This document shows positions 57,843 through 64,000 of a stretch of 64,000 nucleotides of DNA, one piece after another. The first letter of the stretch is position 1. Each line of letters opens with the position of its first letter. The stretch covers positions 8,205 through 72,204 of the forward strand of contig CAYUQT010000053.1 of NCBI GenBank assembly GCA_964446835.1. Reading direction: 5' to 3'. The DNA is from CAYUQT01 sp964446835 (GTDB lineage: Bacteria; Planctomycetota; Phycisphaerae; UBA1845; JAFGLZ01). The notes beneath the pieces were generated by a model. It saw nothing but the letters and a program-made list of their open reading frames with translations. It had not been told where the DNA came from and ran no database searches. A program made the translations under genes and the position numbers.

Positions 57843-60800
57843 TCAGTTCACCGGTCCCGGCCGGACAATCCGCGGGGCGTTCTGAATCTTCGGTCGGATC
57901 GCCAGCCACTCGACCCCCTGGAACACGGGGTCGGCAATCTCGCGCACCTCGTCGTCACCCCGATAGGGACACATGGCATCGATCCAGGTGATCAGACGCA
58001 GCAGATCCACCGAATCGACCTTGACGCCATGGTGCTTTCCGCTGGAGGCCATCTCGATCAGGGGACTCTTGTACGACAGATAGGTCATGGGCTTGGGCGT
58101 CTTGTAGCCCTCGGGATCGACGGTGCCGAAGGCCTCGACCATCAGCACGTTGGCGATGCCCCAACCCGGCGGCGGGTTCTTGGGCTTCTGATACGGCTGC
58201 GCCCAGGTCGGCCGACCGGTCAGCGTGAAGTACGTCTCGTCGAAATCCAGGAAACCGAGCCGCGGCGTCTGATCGAACACCTTGCGGCCCTCGTGATCGC
58301 CCTGGTGACACTTGGCGCAGTACTTGTCGAGCACCGGCCGGACGTATCGCGGATAGCTGACGGTATCCTGTCCCCAGGGCGGGGGTGTGATCGCTACGGG
58401 CTCGCGGCTGAGCGCAGTGCCCTTGCTCGCGCTTTGAGGCGCACGGCTGTGTGATTCGTGACACCCGAGGCAGCCGCGACGCTCGCCCGGCATCAGCCCC
58501 ACGAAACTCCGCATGGTGTGCAGGGCCCGATACCGCTCGTCCAGCAGTTGGAAGTGCAGCGCCATCCCCGGCGGCGCTTTGAACGCCACGGAACCGTCCG
58601 GCTCCAGCGGAACCGTGCCCAGCACTCGCTTGACGCCCTCAGACTGAACGATGGAGACCACCGGCCCCGTCGAGATGTAGGGCCGCTTGTGCCAGTAGGT
58701 GTACGTCTTGGGATCGATGTGCAGGACCCGCAGATACTTCGCCTTGCCCTTGAGTTCGGGCGGGGCACCGGCATACACGTCGTTGCTGTAGATCACGCCC
58801 TCTTGCGGATGGCCGGAATCCTTGCGATCCGGCCAGACCACACGGTCGTGAATGACCGGCGGCGTGGGACGAGCCCTCACGGGCATCGCGTGGAAGACGT
58901 TGTTGACCCCTTCATAGACCAGCTCGCGGTTGCCCTCGACGTCCATCAGATAGAGCAGAAACTTCTCGCCCCGCTGGGCCGAAACCAGGAAGTCCTTCTC
59001 GCTCAGCGGATAGGGTGAGTAGTATGCCGGGTAGTTGCCACTGCGGTGATAGGTGGGGCACTCTGCGGGGTCGACGGGTCCGTTGCCGCTTTCCGGCCAG
59101 GCAACGTCGGCGGTCACCTTCGTCAGGCCGGCGGGGAAGTTGAACCCCTTGACCGGATCGATGATGCCCACCGAGCCGGAAAACCAGTCGTGATGCGCGC
59201 TGCCTGTGAACATGACGCGCCGGCTACCGGGGATGCTGCGGGCATCCTTCAGGAGGTCCGGCCAGACGCTCTGGTTGCCCCACAGCGTGCTCACTTGCGT
59301 GCCGTCGGGGTTCATCGTCCAGAGTTTCTGCGCCCTCCAGAGGGGCTTGTCGGTATACTCCCAGCGTGTATAGACCACGCGTCCATCGTTCATCACCGAT
59401 GGCAGATAGTCGGGTTCGTTGTTGTAGGATACCAGGTAGACATTGCTGCCGTCGCGGTCGCAACGGGCCAGGACGTAGGCATTGGTCGGCGGCATGCAGC
59501 GAACGTAGGTGTGGCCGCGTGTGGTCGAAAACAGAATGTGCCCGTCGGGCAGATAGACGGGATCGAAGTCGTCGTAGATGCCGTCGGTCAATTGCACGAG
59601 GTTCGAACCGTCCACGCCGATCTCATAGAGGTGGAACGACTTCTCGTTGTGCGGCTTGAAGCAGAACACTACCCGTTTGCCATCGAACGAAACGTCAGGC
59701 CGCCAGAACGACCCGTGCAACGGCGCCTGCGGCATCAGTTGAGTGGGCGTGCCGTCCGGTGAAAGCCCATTGAGAATCAACAGCCGCCCGCCCGGCACCG
59801 CCATGTATCCCAGGCGATGCCGCGTCTCGTGCCGCCACTCCGATCCCTGGGGATACGGCATGTCGACGAGCAGCACCTTGTTGAAATCGACGACCGGATT
59901 CTTGAATGCGATAGCTCGCTTGAGCCGGCGAACTTCGAAATACACTTCCCGATCGGCTGCGGCCGACGCGGCCACCCGCCGATCCAGTTCGTCCAATTTC
60001 GCCCGTTCGGCCGCAAAGTCGCCGACGCCCGGATGCGCCGCGGTGATTCGAGCGGCCAGACGGCGAGTCCATTCGATCTCCTGGCGGATCCGCTGCGGCG
60101 TGGGCTTGCCATCGGCCTCGTAAAGCCAATCCCGTTCGAGGGCCTCGCGGGCCTCGGCAGCCGTCAGGGCACGAGTGGCCGGTGTTTCAGGTCGCCTATA
60201 GGGGGCAACGGGCTCGGAGACGTGCGGACGCGCGTGGACGCGGCGGCCGGCCTCCAGGGCCACCTCGATCCACTCCGCCGAATACTGCGCCGAATCGCCG
60301 CGCGCTACCAGCGCGTCGTACTTGCGTTGTATGGCGTCGGCCTCGTTCCATCGGCGGCGGTCTTCAGGCGACTGCTTGCTGCATTGCTGCTCGGTCAGCG
60401 GCCGATACTCCATCATCAGTTCGACCAGCCGGCCTGCATGCCGCAGATGAAACTCATTTCCCCGCGACAGAAGGTACCCCATCAAATCCATGTCGCTGGA
60501 CGAGGCCCAGTCGGCGCATTCCCGGGGGAAGTCAGCCTTCAGCCGAACGAGCAGGGCATCCATGAGTTCCCCACTGACGGGCCCGCCCTGCTCGGCGAGC
60601 TTCCTACGACAGCTCGCCAGGGCCTGGGCCATGCCTCCATCGGGCGAGTACACCTGCCGAAGGCGGCCGTCCATCTCCCTGGCCACTAGCTCCAACACGT
60701 CCAGGCCGTTGCGGTGCAGAATCAGGACCTGCTCGGCATTCAGGGCCTCACCATACACCCGCAGATCGTCGAGGGCCCCGTCAAAGTGCTCGGAATCGCC

Positions 60801-62132
60801 GCAACTCGATCCGATGAAGCACGGCACATCCTTTCGCAGGGCCATCCGGCCAGGTCGCTCCAGACGCCCGATCTCCTTGCCGTCGAGCCAGACCTTCATC
60901 CACTTTCCGTCGAAGGTGGCAGCGCAGTGATGCCATCGACCGTCGAGCACATGGGCAGGTTCGATCCGAGCATCGCACTCGACATAACCACCGACGTTCA
61001 GACCGAACGAGAGGACGGTGCCACCCTCCTGGAACGAGAAGAGCACCCGATCCGGCGATTCCTGGCGGAAGATCTCGCGGAAGCCGCTCAGCGTCGACGG
61101 ACGCACCCAGGCGCTGAGTGAGAGCCTGGGGCAATCGCTGCGGAACACGCCGGCCGTCTCCAGTCTGTGCCCCCCCCGAAGTCGCAACGCCTTTCCATAG
61201 ACGCCGCGCGATCGGCTCACACCGCCGGCGGACTTGACCGACAGGGCGGGCGAACCCGAGACGTCGGAGATGACCGGTGTCGCTATCCGCTCGTTGAAGG
61301 TCCAATGGGCGATGGGAGCGATGTCGAGCCTCGGCTCACCGGCGGGGGGGCATTGCGAGGCCTTCGCCAGCGACTCCGAACCGTTGCCGAAGAGGCGGGC
61401 GATCTCGTCGGCCGTCAGAGCAACCGGATAGATCCTCAGATCATCCAGGGAGCCCTGAAGGCATTCGCCGCCCTGTGCCGAGCCGATACAGGCGGGTGCC
61501 GAACCGCCGGTCGTGATCTTGCCCGGTCGTTCCAGCGAGCCGATCGGACGCCCGTCGAGATAGACCCGCATGAAGCGTCCGTCGAAGGTCGCCGCGCAGT
61601 GGTGCCAGTGGCCGTCGGCCACCTTCTTCGGATCGATCGCGGCATCGCACTCGACATAGCCGCCGATGTTCAAACCCAGCGAGAGAATCGTCCCGTCGTT
61701 CTGAAATGAAAACAGAATCCGCTGCTCGCCGTCTTCCTTGCGGAAGATCTCGCGGTATTCCCGGAGTTCGACCGGCAGCACCCATGCGCTCAGCGTGATT
61801 CCGGACAGGGTCCCCAGCGGAGGGAGTTCATGCACACGCAGCATGTGCGAACCCCAGAATTGCAGGGCGTTGCCGAAGACACCGGCCACCCGCTCGAAGC
61901 CCGCGGCGCGGCCCGGCTCGGGCGAGGCATGCGCACCCTTCCCGCCGGAATCTCGACAGGTTTTCCCGAAGTCCTCATCAAAGTTCCAGTAGAACAGAAG
62001 GGGTTTCTCGAACCGGAGGGGTTGGACGCTGTCGTCGGCTTGATTGGCGGCCTGGGCGAAGCTCGCTCGGATTCCCCCAGTCAGACAGAGAAGAACCGCA
62101 CACCCCACGACTCCGGCTGCTTTGCGATGCAT
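57843..62132 (-). CDS. Giant secreted LamG / propeller / di-haem cytochrome-like protein (HZS-alpha-like)
   Basis: 1429 residues from ATG 62132, 8 bases after GGGAG. A signal peptide (MHRKAAGVVGCAVLLCLTGG) is followed by two LamG-type concanavalin-like domains (about 45-240 and 275-480; LSAWVLPVELREYREIFRKE and LSAWVRPSTLSGFREIFRQE, each with WHHCAATFDG). A helical spacer is followed by a TolB-like propeller (about 780-1060; RPDVSFDGKRVVFCF, DPVYLPDGHILFSTTRG, LPSVMNDGRVVYTRW). Two c-haem motifs lie near the end: C1221-LG-C-H1225 (RGCLGCHESHS) and C1272-AK-C-H1276 (YCAKCHQGDHEG). The propeller-plus-haem layout resembles hydrazine synthase alpha subunits, but such proteins are widespread in non-anammox planctomycetes. 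Likely a periplasmic or surface redox protein that binds glycan. Confidence 0.8.
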   Translation of the reverse strand: MHRKAAGVVGCAVLLCLTGGIRASFAQAANQADDSVQPLRFEKPLLFYWNFDEDFGKTCRDSGGKGAHASPEPGRAAGFERVAGVFGNALQFWGSHMLRVHELPPLGTLSGITLSAWVLPVELREYREIFRKEDGEQRILFSFQNDGTILSLGLNIGGYVECDAAIDPKKVADGHWHHCAATFDGRFMRVYLDGRPIGSLERPGKITTGGSAPACIGSAQGGECLQGSLDDLRIYPVALTADEIARLFGNGSESLAKASQCPPAGEPRLDIAPIAHWTFNERIATPVISDVSGSPALSVKSAGGVSRSRGVYGKALRLRGGHRLETAGVFRSDCPRLSLSAWVRPSTLSGFREIFRQESPDRVLFSFQEGGTVLSFGLNVGGYVECDARIEPAHVLDGRWHHCAATFDGKWMKVWLDGKEIGRLERPGRMALRKDVPCFIGSSCGDSEHFDGALDDLRVYGEALNAEQVLILHRNGLDVLELVAREMDGRLRQVYSPDGGMAQALASCRRKLAEQGGPVSGELMDALLVRLKADFPRECADWASSSDMDLMGYLLSRGNEFHLRHAGRLVELMMEYRPLTEQQCSKQSPEDRRRWNEADAIQRKYDALVARGDSAQYSAEWIEVALEAGRRVHARPHVSEPVAPYRRPETPATRALTAAEAREALERDWLYEADGKPTPQRIRQEIEWTRRLAARITAAHPGVGDFAAERAKLDELDRRVAASAAADREVYFEVRRLKRAIAFKNPVVDFNKVLLVDMPYPQGSEWRHETRHRLGYMAVPGGRLLILNGLSPDGTPTQLMPQAPLHGSFWRPDVSFDGKRVVFCFKPHNEKSFHLYEIGVDGSNLVQLTDGIYDDFDPVYLPDGHILFSTTRGHTYVRCMPPTNAYVLARCDRDGSNVYLVSYNNEPDYLPSVMNDGRVVYTRWEYTDKPLWRAQKLWTMNPDGTQVSTLWGNQSVWPDLLKDARSIPGSRRVMFTGSAHHDWFSGSVGIIDPVKGFNFPAGLTKVTADVAWPESGNGPVDPAECPTYHRSGNYPAYYSPYPLSEKDFLVSAQRGEKFLLYLMDVEGNRELVYEGVNNVFHAMPVRARPTPPVIHDRVVWPDRKDSGHPQEGVIYSNDVYAGAPPELKGKAKYLRVLHIDPKTYTYWHKRPYISTGPVVSIVQSEGVKRVLGTVPLEPDGSVAFKAPPGMALHFQLLDERYRALHTMRSFVGLMPGERRGCLGCHESHSRAPQSASKGTALSREPVAITPPPWGQDTVSYPRYVRPVLDKYCAKCHQGDHEGRKVFDQTPRLGFLDFDETYFTLTGRPTWAQPYQKPKNPPPGWGIANVLMVEAFGTVDPEGYKTPKPMTYLSYKSPLIEMASSGKHHGVKVDSVDLLRLITWIDAMCPYRGDDEVREIADPVFQGVEWLAIRPKIQNAPRIVRPGPVN
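57844..57894. repeat. 51-base direct repeat, copy 2 (in the 3' end of the di-haem gene)
   Basis: The in-gene copy of the pair described at 57157-57207. It starts one base inside the gene's stop and encodes PKIQNAPRIVRPGPVN. Identity ends sharply at 57894: the bases beyond differ from those beyond copy 1. Confidence 0.85.
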
Positions 62133-62220
62133 CGCTGTTTCTCCCACCTCGTGTCCGGGTTTGGATATGAGTATACCGGGACCGTGGAAGGGAAGGCGAG
62201 CGGTTGCGGGAGCCGTTGTC

Positions 62221-62946
62221 CTAGTGAAACCCGAAGCGAAGCCTCACGAGAGAGAAGAACATCGAGGCGCTGTCGGCGAAAAGGCGGACACGGCTGCCCT
62301 CTACATGGTTCCAGAGGACATAGCTCTCCGCCACCCTCAGGCGAAGCTCCCGTGCCAGGAGAATGCATTCGAAATCGAAGGCGAAACGATCGATCCGTGT
62401 CCGACTGAAGATGGCTTCGGCCGAATACTCTGTGAAAAGCTTGAAACCGCACTGCGTGTCCTGGTAGCGGACGTTGAACATCAGGCGGCCGACCAGATTG
62501 AAGACCTTGCCCATGATCTGGCGGTACCACGGCTGCGGGAACTGAACCCGCGAGTGCGGGCCGGTCCGCCGGCCGATCGCAATGTCGGCGCCTGAGGTCA
62601 CGGACTTCAGCAGCCGGTCGATTTCGGTGAAGGGGGTCGCCAGGTCGGCGTCGGTCATGAGCCGAAAGCGACCGCGGGCCGCCAGCATTCCGGCTCGGAC
62701 GGCGGCACCTTTGCCGCGATTGACCGGAAAGCGTATCAGTTGAACCCGTGGGTCGAACCCCTGGACAAGGTCGGCCGTGCCGTCGGAGCTGCCATCATCC
62801 ACGACGATGACTTCCCAGCCGGTCAGACCTCGCCCTTCCAGATCGGCGCAGATCGTTCGCAATGAACCCAGAATGCGGTCACGCTCTTGATAGCAAGGGA
62901 TGACGACCGAAAGCTCGATCTGATCGGTCACAACGTCCTCGGACAC
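62221..62946 (-). CDS. Family 2 glycosyltransferase, dolichyl-phosphate-glucose/mannose synthase type
   Basis: 241 residues from GTG 62946, preceded by GAAGG; the frame extends to ATG 63069 without clear support. LSVVIPCYQERDRILGSL, VIVVDDGSSDGTADLV and RFPVNRGKGAAVRAGM are the GT2 nucleotide-sugar motifs; the metal-binding D-x-D is in MTDADLATPFTEIDRLL; YQDTQCGFKLFTEYSAEAIF is the family's C-terminal signature. No obvious C-terminal membrane helices, unlike many DPM-type enzymes. It would transfer a sugar from UDP- or GDP-sugar to a polyprenyl phosphate at the membrane, supplying lipid-linked sugar to GT-C enzymes such as the protein encoded at 28799. It is divergent from the partial gene at 63228. 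Confidence 0.88.
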   Translation of the reverse strand: MSEDVVTDQIELSVVIPCYQERDRILGSLRTICADLEGRGLTGWEVIVVDDGSSDGTADLVQGFDPRVQLIRFPVNRGKGAAVRAGMLAARGRFRLMTDADLATPFTEIDRLLKSVTSGADIAIGRRTGPHSRVQFPQPWYRQIMGKVFNLVGRLMFNVRYQDTQCGFKLFTEYSAEAIFSRTRIDRFAFDFECILLARELRLRVAESYVLWNHVEGSRVRLFADSASMFFSLVRLRFGFH

Positions 62947-63227
62947 CTTACGAGCCTTCGACAATGCAAGACGACCGGGCGGGCGTCTGCGCTGTAGAGA
63001 CACGGGGGCATCTTGAGTCAGACAATAGGGCATAGCTCTCAGAAATACAATCGGCCATCTCAAGCTCACTGTTGAGCTATATTCAGGAAGGCCGGCACAC
63101 CGTTCCGACGAGCCCCGACCGCCGCGACAGATGCCCTCCTGTCCGTCGGCTTTCTCAGACTGCCGTTGACCCTATATGATGCGTCCAGCGAGAAGATCAG
63201 GATGTATAACGGAGAGGTGAGGGCGCC

Positions 63228-64000
63228 ATGATGCAACAAACACGAATCCTGACAGTCCTTCTGAGCGGAGTCCTCGTGGCCGGATCGGCCTCGACTGCAC
63301 GTGCGGAAGCTGCCGCCGAATCCGACGCCTTCCGATCGGCCATCGAGGCGGATTGGGCCCGACAGGAAAAGCGATGGAAGCGGACCCCGACCGATCCGGC
63401 TGCCTCGCAGGCAGCCCTTCAGCGCGCCGAGCGGCTGCTGACACACCTCGCTCAATCGCCCAAAGCCCCAGACCTTGGCCGTCAGAGGGCCGCCCTGCAG
63501 GCCTTACGGGGGCAGGTCAACGATGTGGCCAAACTCGAACCGGCGGAGCGACTCGCCCTCTATCATGAGTTGCGCCGTCTGACCCGCCAGATGACCCTGG
63601 CCAACCCCCTGCTGCCCAACAAGCCCCTGGTCTTCATGGAGCGGAAGCGCTTCATCTGCCAGATGCTCCACGAATACATGGGCTATTACTATGACTACGA
63701 GAACATCGCCGGCGGTGGCGTCTACGTTCTGGAGAAGCCGGGCCAGTCGTTCGCCAAACGCGACCTGATCGCCGGACGCCTGCCCCGCGGGAATTACACG
63801 ACACTGGCGCTGAGCTTCGACGGCCGCACCGTCTACTTTGCCTTCGCCCCGAAGGCCGAGGGCAAGACCAATTATTACTCTCCCCAGCGGCGATGCTTCC
63901 ACATCTATGCCGTGAACCCCGACGGGACGAACTTCCGGCAGCTTTCCGACGGACCCGACGACGACTTCGACCCCTGCGAACTGCCCGACGGCGGGATCGC
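63228..64000 (+). CDS. Start of a second secreted propeller protein (HZS-alpha-like), partial
   Basis: 257 codons are in the window and the frame is open at its end. MMQQTRILTVLLSGVLVAGS is a signal peptide, and GGAGAGGTGAGG precedes ATG 63228. A helical region with paired Arg/Leu segments (about 35-150; AERLLTHLAQSPKAPDLGRQ) contains KPLVFMERKRFICQMLHEYM, then the first propeller strands ALSFDGRTVYFAFAPKAEGK and IYAVNPDGTNFRQLSDGPDD. The latter matches the propeller start in the protein encoded at 57843 (HLYEIGVDGSNLVQLTDG). It belongs to the same family but begins without LamG domains. Whether haem motifs follow cannot be seen. Confidence 0.78.
   Translation, partial: MMQQTRILTVLLSGVLVAGSASTARAEAAAESDAFRSAIEADWARQEKRWKRTPTDPAASQAALQRAERLLTHLAQSPKAPDLGRQRAALQALRGQVNDVAKLEPAERLALYHELRRLTRQMTLANPLLPNKPLVFMERKRFICQMLHEYMGYYYDYENIAGGGVYVLEKPGQSFAKRDLIAGRLPRGNYTTLALSFDGRTVYFAFAPKAEGKTNYYSPQRRCFHIYAVNPDGTNFRQLSDGPDDDFDPCELPDGGI

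Noticed and set aside
57843..64000. Evidence of anammox metabolism from hydrazine-synthase-like proteins
   Set aside because: The family is broad in planctomycetes, and no beta/gamma subunit genes or hydrazine dehydrogenase are present.
1..64000. tRNA, rRNA, CRISPR arrays, insertion sequences and prophage genes
   Set aside because: I scanned for T-loop motifs, regular repeats, transposases and integrases and found none. rnpB is the only RNA gene I can support.

Overview
The window is a GC-rich stretch (roughly 62-65% by eye) of bacterial chromosome, most likely from a non-anammox member of the Planctomycetota, plausibly Phycisphaerae or a relative. The reasons are lineage-typical gene combinations: an ECF sigma factor overlapping a membrane Ser/Thr kinase, an anaerobic sulfatase-maturase-type radical SAM protein, large secreted LamG / beta-propeller / c-type haem proteins, many secreted glycoside hydrolases, and a Lys-Cys-Gly-Ser-Gly plus membrane-helix C-terminal tail. 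The assignment is an inference; there is no rRNA gene here. Nearly all the DNA is coding.

Layout. 1-3228: two VapBC-type toxin-antitoxin loci, both with a broken toxin gene, on either side of a signal peptide peptidase (sppA). 3544-9672: a same-strand carbohydrate cluster (Gfo/Idh/MocA oxidoreductase, secreted GH2-type enzyme, URO-D-like protein, small anchored protein). 10069-13496: a tight three-gene operon (membrane alkaline-phosphatase-superfamily protein, 55-residue membrane microprotein, kinase-like/methyltransferase fusion), which I rate the best candidate for an undescribed system. 13637-22882 (minus strand): beta-helix protein, very large FtsX-type permease, exported histone-H1-like Lys-rich protein, TIGR01777 epimerase, Sir2 deacylase, CysM. 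23082-24989: Tat-exported sugar isomerase-like protein, lipoprotein, 37-residue membrane peptide. 25089-33265 (minus): three-gene polysaccharide-related cluster. 33266-33866: a 600-base non-coding region whose proximal half can form a row of hairpins, leading into a cobalamin-binding-like protein without the usual His. 34792-39742: GH20 enzyme, ribokinase, deoxyribose-phosphate aldolase. 39796-46909 (minus): ABC-2 permease, then a regulatory run of TadA, Ser/Thr kinase, ECF sigma, radical SAM maturase and FixJ-type regulator. 47477-49657: HDOD protein converging on a sigma-54 activator. 50257-50690: RNase P RNA (rnpB) with its own promoter, then miaB. 52281-57127: secreted propeller/helical protein, endonuclease IV, CPBP protease, Endo III-like glycosylase, STAS protein. 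57157-57894: a DUF4258-type toxin-antitoxin pair between two 51-base direct repeats copied from the 3' end of the next gene. 57843-64000: a 1429-residue LamG/propeller/di-haem protein, a dolichyl-phosphate-sugar-type glycosyltransferase, and the start of a second propeller protein running off the window.

How it fits together: most of the window serves polysaccharide breakdown and sugar use (GH2, GH20, GH67-like, URO-D-like, isomerase, ribokinase, DeoC), envelope modification, and planctomycete-type signalling. Housekeeping genes (rnpB, miaB, tadA, cysM, nfo) are interspersed, and toxin-antitoxin modules mark the recently rearranged spots. Long antisense reading frames, a by-product of high GC, were left out.
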